This document shows positions 28,392-37,458 of a DNA stretch of 64,000 bases, one piece after another. Position 1 is the stretch's first letter; each line of letters begins with the position of its first letter. The notes below the pieces were generated by a model. It did not search any database. It saw only the letters and a program-made list of their open reading frames with translations, and had not been told where the DNA came from. The DNA comes from Burkholderiales bacterium RIFCSPHIGHO2_01_FULL_63_240 (GTDB lineage Bacteria; Pseudomonadota; Gammaproteobacteria; Burkholderiales; Burkholderiaceae_C), in the NCBI GenBank assembly GCA_001770725.1, contig MERU01000001.1, positions 310,001-374,000 of the forward strand, written 5' to 3'. Position numbers and translations under genes: made by a program.

Positions 28392-29621
28392 ATGCCCGTC
28401 AACCTGTCCGCCCCGAACCCCTCTGACCTGCACCCCGTTCCCGGCGTGAAGCTGGGCATCACCATGGCCGGGGTCCGCAAGGCCAACCGACGCGACCTGA
28501 CGGTCATCACCCTCGACGAGGGCAGCGCCGTGGCCGGCGTGTTCACCAAGAACCGTTATTGCGCCGCGCCCGTGCAGATCTGCCGCGAGCACCTGCAAGA
28601 CAGCAGCGACATCCGCGCCCTGGTCATCAACACCGGCAACGCCAACGCAGGCACCGGTGAAGACGGCCTGGTGCGCGCCCGCGCCACCTGCGTCGCCCTG
28701 GCCCGTCAGCTGCAGCTCTCGCCCCGCCAGGTGCTGCCCTTCTCGACGGGCGTGATCATGGAGACGCTGCCGGTCGATCGCATCGAGGCAGGCCTGCCCG
28801 CGGCCATCGCCGATGCCAAGGCCGACAACTGGGCCGTGGCCGCCGAAGGCATCATGACCACCGACACCCTGCCCAAGGCCTTCTCCAAGCAGTTCACCCT
28901 GGGCGGGCAGACGGTCACCATCACCGGCATCAGCAAGGGCGCCGGCATGATCAAGCCCAACATGGCCACCATGCTCGGCTTCCTGGCCACCGACGCCAAC
29001 GTCGCCCCGGCCCTGCTGCAAGGCCTGGTGACCGACGCGGCCAATGCCTCGTTCAACCGCATCACCATCGACGGCGACACCTCGACCAACGACAGCTTCG
29101 TGCTGATCGCCACCCGCAAGGCCGCGCACGCCGAAATCACCGACGTGAACAGCGCCGACGGCCAGGCCCTGCGCGCCGCGCTCATCGAGGTCTCGCAAAA
29201 GCTGGCCCAGGCCATCGTGCGCGACGGCGAAGGCGCCACCAAGTTCATCAGCGTCACCATCGAGGGCGGCCGCACCGAAGCCGAATGCGCCCTGGCCGCC
29301 TACGCCATCGCCCACTCTCCCCTGGTCAAGACCGCGTTCTTCGCCTCCGACCCCAACCTCGGCCGCATCCTGGCCGCCGTGGGCTACGCCGGCATCGACG
29401 ACCTCGACCAGAACCTCATCGAGATGCACCTCGACGACGTGCACGTGGTCACGAGGGGCGGCCGCAACCCCGCCTACCGCGAGGAAGACGGTCAGCGCAT
29501 CATGAAACAGTCGGAAATCACCATCCGCGTGAACCTGGGCCGCGGCCAGGCCGCCACCACCGTCTGGACCTGCGACCTCTCGCACGACTACGTCAGCATC
29601 AACGCCGACTACCGCAGCTGA
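28392..29621 (+). CDS. argJ: Bifunctional glutamate N-acetyltransferase/ornithine acetyltransferase ArgJ
   Basis: A 409-residue ArgJ that moves acetyl groups from N-acetylornithine to glutamate in the cyclic arginine pathway. The self-cleavage site is present as [10 protein letters not shown] with the nucleophilic Thr near residue 193. The N-terminal ([15 protein letters not shown]) and C-terminal ([29 protein letters not shown]) segments are typical, as is the length. ATG 28392 begins the conserved N-terminus; the longer frame upstream overlaps the regulator gene and is not supported. Confidence 0.97.
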   Translation: MPVNLSAPNPSDLHPVPGVKLGITMAGVRKANRRDLTVITLDEGSAVAGVFTKNRYCAAPVQICREHLQDSSDIRALVINTGNANAGTGEDGLVRARATCVALARQLQLSPRQVLPFSTGVIMETLPVDRIEAGLPAAIADAKADNWAVAAEGIMTTDTLPKAFSKQFTLGGQTVTITGISKGAGMIKPNMATMLGFLATDANVAPALLQGLVTDAANASFNRITIDGDTSTNDSFVLIATRKAAHAEITDVNSADGQALRAALIEVSQKLAQAIVRDGEGATKFISVTIEGGRTEAECALAAYAIAHSPLVKTAFFASDPNLGRILAAVGYAGIDDLDQNLIEMHLDDVHVVTRGGRNPAYREEDGQRIMKQSEITIRVNLGRGQAATTVWTCDLSHDYVSINADYRS

Positions 29622-29676
29622 GCCCGACCGGGGCCGAGCGGCCCGCCCCACGCGGTTCGTGAGATCCGTCACACGC

Positions 29677-29716
29677 GCCAGCCCGAAAGTGCAACCGTGC
29701 ACCGGGCTGGCGTTTT
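29677..29716 (+). terminator. Rho-independent terminator after argJ
   Basis: A 9-bp perfect stem (GCCAGCCCG/CGGGCTGGC) around a 17-base loop is followed by TTTT. It lies 56 bp after the argJ stop. Confidence 0.85.
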
Positions 29717-29789
29717 CACGTGTGTCAAGCGCTGGGCGCCGTCCCATAATGGATCAGCCCTGCACCCCACCGCGGGGCCAGGAGTGGTC

Positions 29790-31067
29790 ATGAGCCCCAA
29801 CGCCGTGCACGCCGCACCCAGCGACTTCCAAGTCGCCAACCCCCACGCCCTGGCCACCATCCTGGAAGCCAGCGAGACCCGGTCGATCATCGCCTCCAGC
29901 GACATCTTCGACATCAACGGGATGAAACTCTGGGCACGCAACCAGCCCGTCACGCCGGACCTGCAGCGCAAGCTGATGGACCGCTCCCTGCGCAAACCGC
30001 TGGAAACCTGCCTGATCGCCGAGGACGGGGTCACACCCACCAGCCTGAAACAGGCCCTGGCCCGCCTCGTTGACACCGAAGGCGTGCTCAGCCCGCTGCT
30101 GCGCCCCCACGTGGCCGCCCTGATGCACGGCGTGGCCGGCATCCGCCTGCATTCCGTGGTGCAACTGCTGCTCAGCGCCGTCGAAACCGCACGCCCCGCG
30201 GCCTTCGCGCACGCGCTGGAAGCCATGGCCGTGGCTGGCGCGCTCATGCACGCGCGGGGTGGCGACGAACGCCTCATCGGCCAGGCCATGACCGCTGGGC
30301 TGCTGCACGACGTCGGCGAGATGTACATCTCGCCCGAATATGGCGAGGCCGACGCCGCCGCCACGCTCGATGTCGACACCTACCGGCAACTCGTGGTGCA
30401 CCCCCATGTGGGCCAGTTGCTGCTCGGCCAGCTCACCGACTACCCGCGCGACATCGTGCGGGCAGTGGCCGAGCACCACGAGCGACTCGATGGCTCGGGC
30501 TACCCCCACATGCTCACGGCCGACCGCATGTCGGCGCTGGGCAAGCTGCTGTCGGTCACCGAAGAGGCGCTGGCGGCCCTGCGCCTGCCCGGCGCCACCC
30601 TGCACCACGCCAGCATGGCGCTGCGGGTCGTGCCCGGTGAATTCGACGAGCACCTCATCGGCCCGCTGGCCGCCGCCGCCCGCGTGGTCGCGCCCATGCA
30701 GCCCCGCCGCTCGGGCGAAGACCTGCTGCACGAACTCGCCAACCTGGACTTCGCCCTGCAAGGCGCCATGAATCGGCTCGAGCTCATGCTGCCCGAGAAC
30801 CCGGGCCCCAGCCTGACGCGCTCGGCCGAGCTGTGCCGCCACCTGCTGCACAAGCTGCGCCAGGGCTGGAACGAGAGCGGCCTGTGGAGCCCCCATGCCA
30901 TCGGCATCGAGCAGGTCGCCGAAGCCGAGGCGGTGTTCGACGCCCTGGGGCAGCGCCTGGCCACCATCGAGCGCATGGCCCGGCTCACGGCCGGCGAGCT
31001 CTCCGGCGAAGAGCAAGACAGCCTGGACGGCTTTTGCGCCAGCCTGGTGCTCGAGGTGAGGTCTTGA
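29790..31067 (+). CDS. HD-GYP domain protein (cyclic-di-GMP phosphodiesterase-like)
   Basis: A 425-residue protein. The HD-GYP core spans about 130-330, with the metal motif LLHDVGEMYISPEY and the signature HHERLDGSGYP. The usual Lys of HDxGK is Glu here (HDVGE), which may affect activity. The N-terminal 110 residues have no recognised domain, and the C-terminal 130 are helical. HD-GYP enzymes hydrolyse c-di-GMP and often adjust pili and biofilm. CAGGAG precedes ATG 29790. It lies between the argJ terminator and ssrA. Confidence 0.85.
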   Translation: MSPNAVHAAPSDFQVANPHALATILEASETRSIIASSDIFDINGMKLWARNQPVTPDLQRKLMDRSLRKPLETCLIAEDGVTPTSLKQALARLVDTEGVLSPLLRPHVAALMHGVAGIRLHSVVQLLLSAVETARPAAFAHALEAMAVAGALMHARGGDERLIGQAMTAGLLHDVGEMYISPEYGEADAAATLDVDTYRQLVVHPHVGQLLLGQLTDYPRDIVRAVAEHHERLDGSGYPHMLTADRMSALGKLLSVTEEALAALRLPGATLHHASMALRVVPGEFDEHLIGPLAAAARVVAPMQPRRSGEDLLHELANLDFALQGAMNRLELMLPENPGPSLTRSAELCRHLLHKLRQGWNESGLWSPHAIGIEQVAEAEAVFDALGQRLATIERMARLTAGELSGEEQDSLDGFCASLVLEVRS

Positions 31068-31137
31068 ATTCGCGGGCATTGCCCTCAAATGAAAACCTGT
31101 CTCAAAGCAAGGGCTCGCGCTGGCAGCGGGTAGCGCC

Positions 31138-31143
31138 TACAAT
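31138..31143 (+). promoter_or_regulatory. Possible -10 element of the ssrA promoter
   Basis: TACAAT stands upstream of the mature tmRNA 5' end (31160). No good -35 box is visible at 17 bp, so this is tentative; the primary transcript would be trimmed to the mature end. Confidence 0.4.
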
Positions 31144-31159
31144 GGGGCACCCATTTCCT

Positions 31160-31530
31160 GGGGCCGACCTGGTTTCGACGTTGGTGCGGATTCGGGACAG
31201 GGCATGTCGAGCACCAGTCAGCTCGTAAATCCACTGGAAAAAAACCAACTGCAAACGATCAAAAGTTCGCACTCGCCGCTTAATACCGGTGAGCCTCTCA
31301 ACAGTCGGCCCATGGGCTGGGTCTGAGCCGCAAGGCAAGGACTGAGAGGTCATTTTCATGGGCTGGGCTTCACCTGGGTCACTCAGATGAAGTCGAGATC
31401 AAGTGACTGGCTGACCTGGTAGCGTGCTGCTGCGCGATCAGGTTGGCGAGATCCAAATCAGACAGCTAAACATGTAGATCTGCTCGTTGATGGCTGACGG
31501 ACGGGGGTTCAATTCCCCCCGGCTCCACCA
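31160..31530 (+). ncRNA. ssrA: tmRNA (ssrA)
   Basis: A one-piece transfer-messenger RNA of 371 nt. The 5' end GGGGCCG pairs with CGGCTCC at the 3' end to form the acceptor stem, ending in an encoded ACCA. The T-arm GGGGGTTCAATTCCCCC sits just before it. The internal tag frame at 31251-31283 reads Ala-Asn-Asp-Gln-Lys-Phe-Ala-Leu-Ala-Ala then TAA, ending in the ALAA degradation signal. It rescues stalled ribosomes and marks the product for proteolysis. Its 3' end (about 31506-31530) is the attachment site used by the island that follows. Confidence 0.97.
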
Positions 31531-31563
31531 CCTTACTGTCCAACGGCATCCGTTGAGGCACAA

Positions 31564-31598
31564 AAGGCCTAAGTGAATCAATCACTTAGGCCTTTTTT
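31564..31598 (+). terminator. Rho-independent terminator downstream of ssrA, supplied by the island
   Basis: A perfect stem (AAGGCCTAAGTGA/TCACTTAGGCCTT) with a short loop is followed by six T. It lies 34 bp past the tmRNA end and inside the inserted element, so it now ends ssrA transcription before the integrase gene. Confidence 0.92.
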
Positions 31599-31644
31599 CT
31601 TTCCTACGCCATCCAACCAAATCCTGACAGATCCAGCCACTCAT

Positions 31645-31703
31645 GCAGTAATCTTTGCAGTAACCGGCCTGCGCACGTCGGGATCCACTCAAAGTTACTG
31701 CAA
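31645..31703. repeat. Putative integrase arm-type sites, left end
   Basis: Two direct copies (GCAGTAATCT at 31645, TGCAGTAACC at 31657) and one inverted copy (AAAGTTACTGCAA at 31691-31703) of a TGCAGTAACTTT-like sequence lie just upstream of and into the integrase start. The same motif recurs at 48225-48247 near the right end. Confidence 0.7.
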
Positions 31704-32962
31704 TGCCTCGCAACCTACTCACAGACAAGGCCATCCAAAAGGCCGCCAAAGACGGCCAGAAGCGCCTGACCGATGGAGATGGCCTCTATCTCCTGTTCAA
31801 CGTGAACGGCGGCTCACATGGCTGGCGACTGGACTACAGCTTTGGGGGCAAACGAAAAACCCTGAGCCTGGGCACCTACCCCGACACCGGCCTAGCGCTG
31901 GCCCGCAGCAAGGCTGGCGAGTGCCGACAGTTGGTTGCTCAAGGCGTTGACCCAAGTGCGCAACGAAAAGCCAAGAAACAAGACCAGCAGGCCAGCATCG
32001 AATCACAGAAGCGGGTTGCGAAGGGACTCCCCGCTCTTGGCAGCTTTGAAGCCATCGCCCGGGAATGGCACTCGACGGTGCACACGGCGAAGGTCAGCGA
32101 AGGACATGCCGAGCGAACCCTGATCCGCCTGGAGCAGGACGTGTTCCCCTGGCTGGGAGCCATGAAACTGGCTGACGTGAGCGCTCCCGTGCTGCTGGAG
32201 GTGCTGCGCAGGGTCGAGAAGCGCGGAGCCATCGAAACGGCTCACCGCATCCGCCAAGCTTGCGGCCAGATCTTTCGGTATGGCATTGCAACCGGTCACT
32301 GCGATCGAGACCCCGCCAATGACCTGCGAGACGCGCTGCAGCCCGTCATCGTCAAGCACCATCCAGCCATCACAGATCCGAAGCAGTTGGGCGATCTGCT
32401 CCGTGCATTTGAGGACTACCGGGGGCAGCCTGTCACCCGTGCCGCATTGAAGCTCGCCCCATTGGTGTTCCTGCGACCTGGGGAGCTGCGGCAGGCTGAA
32501 TGGGCAGAGTTTGATCTGGACGCTGCGCTTTGGACGATACCTGCGGCGCGCATGAAACGCGTGAAGCAACAGAAGATCAGCGGTGCGCCGCATCTGGTGC
32601 CTTTGTCTCGTCAAGCCGTGGCGATCCTGAAGGAGCTTCAGCCTCTCACCGGAAGGGGGCGGTTCGTGTTTCCCAGCCCGAGAACGGCCGAACGCCCGAT
32701 GAGCGAAAACGGGGTGCTCTCAGCCATGCGGCGCATGGGCATTGAGAAGGACGAAATGACCGGGCATGGGTTCAGGGCCACTGCGCGCACGATGCTGGTG
32801 GAACGGCTGAACGTGAACGAGTCGATCGTGGAGGCTCAGCTCGCGCACGCTGTCAAGGACTCGCTTGGCCGTGCGTACAACCGGACTGAGTTTCTTGAGC
32901 AACGACAATCGATGATGCAGACGTGGGCAGACTACCTTGACGCCCTCCGTGCGAATCCATAG
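31703..32962 (+). CDS. P4-type tyrosine integrase
   Basis: A 419-residue site-specific recombinase. The N-terminal DUF4102/Arm-binding domain (about 1-95) is followed by a SAM-like core-binding domain and a catalytic domain with the tyrosine-recombinase residues: Arg in FLRPGELRQAEW, the HxxR box in TGHGFRATARTML, and the nucleophile Tyr in LGRAYNRTEF. It is complete and likely active. Its position 172 bp from the ssrA end, reading into the island, is typical for islands at tmRNA or tRNA genes. It should catalyse both integration and, with an AlpA-like factor, excision. Confidence 0.95.
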   Translation: MPRNLLTDKAIQKAAKDGQKRLTDGDGLYLLFNVNGGSHGWRLDYSFGGKRKTLSLGTYPDTGLALARSKAGECRQLVAQGVDPSAQRKAKKQDQQASIESQKRVAKGLPALGSFEAIAREWHSTVHTAKVSEGHAERTLIRLEQDVFPWLGAMKLADVSAPVLLEVLRRVEKRGAIETAHRIRQACGQIFRYGIATGHCDRDPANDLRDALQPVIVKHHPAITDPKQLGDLLRAFEDYRGQPVTRAALKLAPLVFLRPGELRQAEWAEFDLDAALWTIPAARMKRVKQQKISGAPHLVPLSRQAVAILKELQPLTGRGRFVFPSPRTAERPMSENGVLSAMRRMGIEKDEMTGHGFRATARTMLVERLNVNESIVEAQLAHAVKDSLGRAYNRTEFLEQRQSMMQTWADYLDALRANP

Positions 32963-33157
32963 CAGGGTCGATACGCGAGGCGTTTTCTTAAAGGGCCACT
33001 AGCACTACATCTCAGAAAGGCGGCGGAGCCAATCTGCTGCCACCAGCACCGAGGAGCACCTAGCCACGAAAGATGCCAGCATGTGACCGTCATCTCGACT
33101 CATGCTCCGTCGAGAGACAAGCCATCCGGTGCAGAGCGATGGCGCCTCAAACACTCC

Positions 33158-34534
33158 TCATAGCTTCTGCTTGCCGCCACGCGATCCGGTGCCGCCAGCT
33201 TTACTCTTTTTGAGAGTCTGTGATGGAGTCACGGCATCGAATAGTTCCGACTGCTTGGTAGGAGAATCCGCGCGCAGCAGCGAATGCGCGGCTTCAATGA
33301 GTTTCAATGCCTCGTCCACGGCCTTCTGCGAGACCGCTGGCCTGCTATACACCGATGCCTGCTCTTTAGAACGTTCGCTGGAGGGCAGTCGCAGCTGAAA
33401 ATCCACTCCGGGAAGGACCTCGACCAGGAGGCTCCTCTGGGCGCTTTTAGGCAACTCAGCAAACACATCATCTGAGCCAAAAACCGTCGAAAGCCATTCG
33501 AACTCGACCCAACAAAGGTCAGCGCGAACAGGTTCGTCAACGTGAAACGGTTGACGCAGCAGGCGATCAACTGACTTCGTCCCTCGGGCCCACGCGAGGT
33601 CCCAATGCGATTGACCGAGAAGCCCTGCAAACAACCCAAACCATCCAAAGACCTGAGGAAGCTCACGCCCAAAAGGCGCCAACAGTTGTATGTGGCTTGT
33701 GCCTCTTCCAACGAGTAGAGCCGCAGCCGCAAGGGTGGGTGCAACCCCCTTAATGCCGAGCTCCATCGGAGAAAGGCGATAAAACAGGCGATCAACTAGT
33801 GCATCAAAGCCTTCGACTCGATGCTCCGCGAAATCGCTCGAAAGGAGTTCTAGGCTACCGACCAAGGTAGCCGCTCCGGGATCAACCGCTGCAAGCACCT
33901 TGATGATGGCAGCCTGGGAGGCAAGCTCCTCGCTTGCCACATGAGAAAGCTCGCGGCACAAGGTCCAAACAGGCTGAAGATCCTGAGGACTAATCGCGCG
34001 CCTACCGAACCGGCCATCTCTTTCCACAGTGGCCAGCCGACTCGTCACCTCCGTCCTGGCGCTTTCGTTCTGTGGATAAAGAAGCTCGGAACGAGCAACC
34101 GCGTAGCTGAAGCAGGCGGGAGCACGGCCGATAGGTGCGAAGACAGCATCGAAGTCACCCTGCGACTGCCCCAAGAGTTCGCCCAGCACGATAGAGGCCC
34201 AGATGCTCGAGCTCTTAAAGTCGACCCAGTCTCTGCGTTCGTTGAGCCCAAGCGCTAGCCAATCGCTCCTGAGCATGACGCGCGCGCACATCGACACCGG
34301 GAATACGTCTTCAGCGTAGGTTGCCGCCCACGAAAAAAACTCCTTGAGCTCATCGCTGAGAAGAACGACCTTGACGCATCGACTCATGGCGTCGTCGCCG
34401 TTCGAAACTGCGTAGCTAACTTGCCCAAGATCGCTAGCGCTAGGAAAACTCGCTCCGAACATAGCCGACTTGCCAACACTTCTTAGCGCGTCTACGGTTT
34501 GCTCTAGGTCTGCGGAATGCCACTTCAATTTCAT
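33158..34534 (-). CDS. Unknown protein, third gene of kinase-helicase operon
   Basis: A 458-residue protein with no motif I recognise. It is mostly helical by composition, with hydrophobic patches (ELGIKGVAPTLAAAALLVGRG, GWFGLFAGLLGQ) but no clear transmembrane helix or signal peptide. The last 25 residues are basic (KKSKAGGTGSRGGKQK), perhaps for nucleic-acid contact. It starts 12 bp after the helicase stop, with GAGCGGAA ahead of the ATG, so it belongs to the same minus-strand operon as the helicase and kinase. I infer a shared function with them but cannot name its activity. Confidence 0.75.
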   Translation of the reverse strand: MKLKWHSADLEQTVDALRSVGKSAMFGASFPSASDLGQVSYAVSNGDDAMSRCVKVVLLSDELKEFFSWAATYAEDVFPVSMCARVMLRSDWLALGLNERRDWVDFKSSSIWASIVLGELLGQSQGDFDAVFAPIGRAPACFSYAVARSELLYPQNESARTEVTSRLATVERDGRFGRRAISPQDLQPVWTLCRELSHVASEELASQAAIIKVLAAVDPGAATLVGSLELLSSDFAEHRVEGFDALVDRLFYRLSPMELGIKGVAPTLAAAALLVGRGTSHIQLLAPFGRELPQVFGWFGLFAGLLGQSHWDLAWARGTKSVDRLLRQPFHVDEPVRADLCWVEFEWLSTVFGSDDVFAELPKSAQRSLLVEVLPGVDFQLRLPSSERSKEQASVYSRPAVSQKAVDEALKLIEAAHSLLRADSPTKQSELFDAVTPSQTLKKSKAGGTGSRGGKQKL

Positions 34535-34546
34535 TTTCCGCTCGTT

Positions 34547-35713
34547 TCAGATGAGATCTTCGGGGGACAGGGGCTTCACCGGCGCCTCAGCGAATGCAGA
34601 AGCAACTGAGTTGAGCACCTTGCCGGTGAAGTAGCCATCAAGCGAGGTCTTGGCACGCGTGACTGCTGTGAAGACAAGCTCCCGACGGACTTGGGGGTAC
34701 TTGAGTTCTTCAAGGCCGTATAGGTGAACAGCCCGAAACTCAGCCCCTTTCGACGACTTCAACGAGATGACATGAACATTCTTGCCTGAACTGAAGCTGT
34801 GCTGCTCATCATCCTCGTCATGGAAAGCCACGCCGCCAGGCAAAGGGTCCGCAGCTGCGAACTTTGCCTTGAGCTCCTTGAGCAGGAAGGTGCGAGGGAC
34901 GATGACGCCAATGCCTTCATTGGGATAGGTTCGCAACTGCCTGGCGATGCTACGGTGCATGGCCGCGAACTGCTCATCTCGGTCGGCAAACTCAGTCAGT
35001 CGTGCGCGCGACTGCTGCTCGTCCTCACGGTAATTGCAGTTCGCCCGGAGGCGGTGGGCAGGGTCCGCCGGTTGAAGCGCCTTATCGGCAACATCAGCGA
35101 TGGCCGTACCGATTCGGTAATGGAAGCGCAACTCCGTCTTTTCGAACCCGAGGGCCTCCAGCTTGCCTATGCTGCCGCCAGACTCAAACACCATCTGCTT
35201 AGCATCGCCAGCAACCGTGACACGCTCAGAGACGCGCATGAGCGCCTGGATCTCGCTGAGAGTCAAGTCCTGTACCTCGTCGACTAGCACTGCGTCGTAA
35301 AGGTTCACGCCCTCGATACGACTGTTAGCCACAACTAGTGCCTCCATCACTTGCTGTCGATAGACATCGTACTTTGCGCTGCGGTCGAGTTTAGACAGTT
35401 GTTCTGGCGCATAGGTGGCGATGTGCTTGAAAGCCCAGTACGAAAAAGTCTGGATCTGCTCTGGCTCCAGAAGGGCCTTTTTGGATGCCACACCCGCCCT
35501 GATGAAGTCTGCAAGAGCCCGTGTGTATGTCAGAAAGAGCACGTTCTTTAGACCCAGACCATAGATGTATCTGGCCCTCATGACCAATAGGTTCGTTTTC
35601 CCGCAACCAGGTGGTCCGACCAACAGATGTTGGCCATCCGCGCCGATTCGAACGAACGCGCGCTGGTCGGCATCCATCTGCTCGATTGTTGTCCACCAAC
35701 TCCCCTTCATCAT
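34547..35713 (-). CDS. Compact UvrD/Rep-like SF1 helicase or ATPase
   Basis: A 388-residue superfamily 1 helicase. The Q-motif region (MDADQRAF), Walker A GPPGCGKT at 33-40, TYTRALADFIR (motif Ia), DEVQDLTL (motif II), VAGDAKQMVFES (III), FHYRIG (IV), VISLKSSKGAEFRAVHLYG (V) and FTAVTRAKTSL (VI) are all present. The chain is only about half the length of UvrD, so the 1B/2B insertions are missing or very small. It may be a translocase or sensor rather than a processive helicase. AGGGAG is five bases from the ATG. The gene lies 28 bp after the kinase gene and 12 bp before the unknown gene. Confidence 0.88.
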   Translation of the reverse strand: MMKGSWWTTIEQMDADQRAFVRIGADGQHLLVGPPGCGKTNLLVMRARYIYGLGLKNVLFLTYTRALADFIRAGVASKKALLEPEQIQTFSYWAFKHIATYAPEQLSKLDRSAKYDVYRQQVMEALVVANSRIEGVNLYDAVLVDEVQDLTLSEIQALMRVSERVTVAGDAKQMVFESGGSIGKLEALGFEKTELRFHYRIGTAIADVADKALQPADPAHRLRANCNYREDEQQSRARLTEFADRDEQFAAMHRSIARQLRTYPNEGIGVIVPRTFLLKELKAKFAAADPLPGGVAFHDEDDEQHSFSSGKNVHVISLKSSKGAEFRAVHLYGLEELKYPQVRRELVFTAVTRAKTSLDGYFTGKVLNSVASAFAEAPVKPLSPEDLI

Positions 35714-35741
35714 CGCTCCCTAAGTAAGCTGTTGTACGAAA

Positions 35742-37154
35742 TCAGGCTTGTGGCCAGCAACTGGCAACCAGATCAAGCCCCGCCGTCGCAATGGAAGCAT
35801 CGACCAGCTCGGCATGCTTGACAGCCAATTGACTCACGCTCTCAATGATCCCTGTAGACAGCGGTTTGGACGCGCAGCCTACCGAAAGCTCCCCGACAAA
35901 TCGTCGAGCGCCACTGAAGATCTCAGGAGGCCCCTCACCTTGCCGCTGGACGGACACGGCGGCTAGCGACAAAACCCCGGTTGACTCACGGATTCCCTCC
36001 TCCCAGCGGCACTCGAGCGCGACCAAAACATCTAGCACGCAAGCGTCAAGTGTCAGACGAAGGATGCTCCGGTGCTCATCGCCTGCAGAAAGTGCGACTC
36101 GAAGTTGGGGGGAGAAGTCGGCCAACAATTGGCGCCTGACGCCATCTACTAGTTCGTTGAGGGCGGCTGCTCTCTGCCTCCCTAGAGTCACCGCTTCAGC
36201 TAAAACTTCTTCTGCCTGTACCGCCCGAGCAGCGCGACCGGAAAGAACGCGACGAAGCCGATCGGCCACAGATTCGGTGGCCACGTGAAAGTCACTCCAC
36301 TCGACAGAGTGGAGCCTCACCCGGCTGTCTTTCGCAAGACATCTTGCTGCCAATGCCGCCCAGGTCGAAAGATGTGCAGGAACCCCCGCAAAGTCAGGTG
36401 GTTCCCTCATCACCGCCATAGCCAGCGCGTATTTGTTATCAGCGGCAACGGCCCGCTCGAACAGCGGGCGCCTACAGACCAAGTCATGCAGAACTCCGCC
36501 GACCTGGTAGATGCTAAGCGCCCTCCATAGCGCAGGCGAGGGAGCCTCGAGTCGAAAAAGATACTCGGGTGAGCTGTACTGCGCGGTGGCGATGAACGGT
36601 CGCCGTTGGCCATGATCTGTGGCGTCTGGGCGATCTTCCGCTTCCGTGATCTCCCGGATGATGCCGAGGTCCAGCAGCTTCATTTGAGTGAAATCAGCAG
36701 ACACCAGGACGTTCTCCGGCTTGATATCACGATGAACGATGCCTAGCGAGTCTAAGAACTGAACAGCACTGACCAACTGACCAATGAGCGGCGCAATAGC
36801 GTCGTCCGGTACCTCAGCCAGTACCCTCTTGAGCTCCTTACCTGGAAAGAACTCCATCTCGACAAAACAAGTCCCGCGCTCCTCTTCGACGGCCAGCGTG
36901 TCGATCAAGGACGCGCAGTGCGTCCCGATGAAGCGGCGCTGCAAGCCGAGGCGAGAGCGTTCAGCAGGAGCTGCCGGACCACTAAGGAACTTGGGGTCAT
37001 AGACCTTGAGCGCCTTGATTGTTGAACCTAGGTTCCAACGGAACACCGCAGCCGAGCCGCCGTCCCCTAACAGGGCATCAATCACACCACCGCCATGGGC
37101 CGAGATGTAGCTTTCCGCGAGCTCGCGGCAAACATCCACATCTTCCGGCTTCAT
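35742..37154 (-). CDS. Ser/Thr protein kinase, first gene of three-gene operon
   Basis: A 470-residue Hanks-type kinase. The N-lobe has a glycine loop (LGDGGSAAVFRW, 29-40) and a Lys in TIKALKVYD (47 or 50). The catalytic loop is HRDIKPEN at 141-148, DLG (for DFG) at 162-164, and SPE (for APE) at 195-197, so catalysis looks intact. The last 200 residues are an unrecognised domain, with no transmembrane helix or PASTA repeats, so the kinase is cytoplasmic. The gene starts the operon kinase-helicase-unknown in a mobile island. The operon is not one of the STK-based defence types I can recall (Stk2, TerY-P, Pgl/BREX, Mokosh). Confidence 0.9.
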   Translation of the reverse strand: MKPEDVDVCRELAESYISAHGGGVIDALLGDGGSAAVFRWNLGSTIKALKVYDPKFLSGPAAPAERSRLGLQRRFIGTHCASLIDTLAVEEERGTCFVEMEFFPGKELKRVLAEVPDDAIAPLIGQLVSAVQFLDSLGIVHRDIKPENVLVSADFTQMKLLDLGIIREITEAEDRPDATDHGQRRPFIATAQYSSPEYLFRLEAPSPALWRALSIYQVGGVLHDLVCRRPLFERAVAADNKYALAMAVMREPPDFAGVPAHLSTWAALAARCLAKDSRVRLHSVEWSDFHVATESVADRLRRVLSGRAARAVQAEEVLAEAVTLGRQRAAALNELVDGVRRQLLADFSPQLRVALSAGDEHRSILRLTLDACVLDVLVALECRWEEGIRESTGVLSLAAVSVQRQGEGPPEIFSGARRFVGELSVGCASKPLSTGIIESVSQLAVKHAELVDASIATAGLDLVASCWPQA

Positions 37155-37157
37155 GAC

Positions 37158-37194
37158 GTTGCTCCAGCGGCAGCAGGCTCACTGCTCAAGCAAC
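37158..37194 (-). promoter_or_regulatory. Hairpin at the ribosome-binding site of the kinase gene
   Basis: GTTGCT (37158-37163) pairs with AGCAAC (37189-37194), and AGCAG (37172-37176) with CTGCT (37182-37186) inside it. The outer arm overlaps the GGAG ribosome-binding site of the kinase. The leader RNA could therefore mask its own translation start. Confidence 0.45.
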
Positions 37195-37458
37195 ACGAAA
37201 GATTCGCCTCATGCATCACACACCCCCATGTGCTCGCGCTTTCCATGTCGCCGAGCCGTTTTCGTTACATTTTGCACGAGAACTAAAACGACACCCAGAC
37301 GTGGCACAGAGGTTGAGCGGACAGCTGTGGTCTTACGAATGGGTGCCGCGAGCACGGAGAGCTCCAGTTCGATTGCATGAGCGTGGTCAATAGAAGCGGC
37401 ACCCCTGGCAACCTGTCACCTGCAATCAAAGTAAGTTCAAACCCATATCACAACCAAG
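37195..37458. other. Intergenic region upstream of the kinase operon
   Basis: This stretch should contain the minus-strand promoter of the kinase-helicase operon and the plus-strand promoter for the structured RNA that follows. I find no convincing gene; short frames here lack ribosome-binding sites. It is AT-richer than the flanking chromosome. Confidence 0.4.

Noticed and set aside
31102-31359. An 85-residue minus-strand frame across ssrA
   Set aside because: It lies on the complement of the tmRNA, whose structure is certain.
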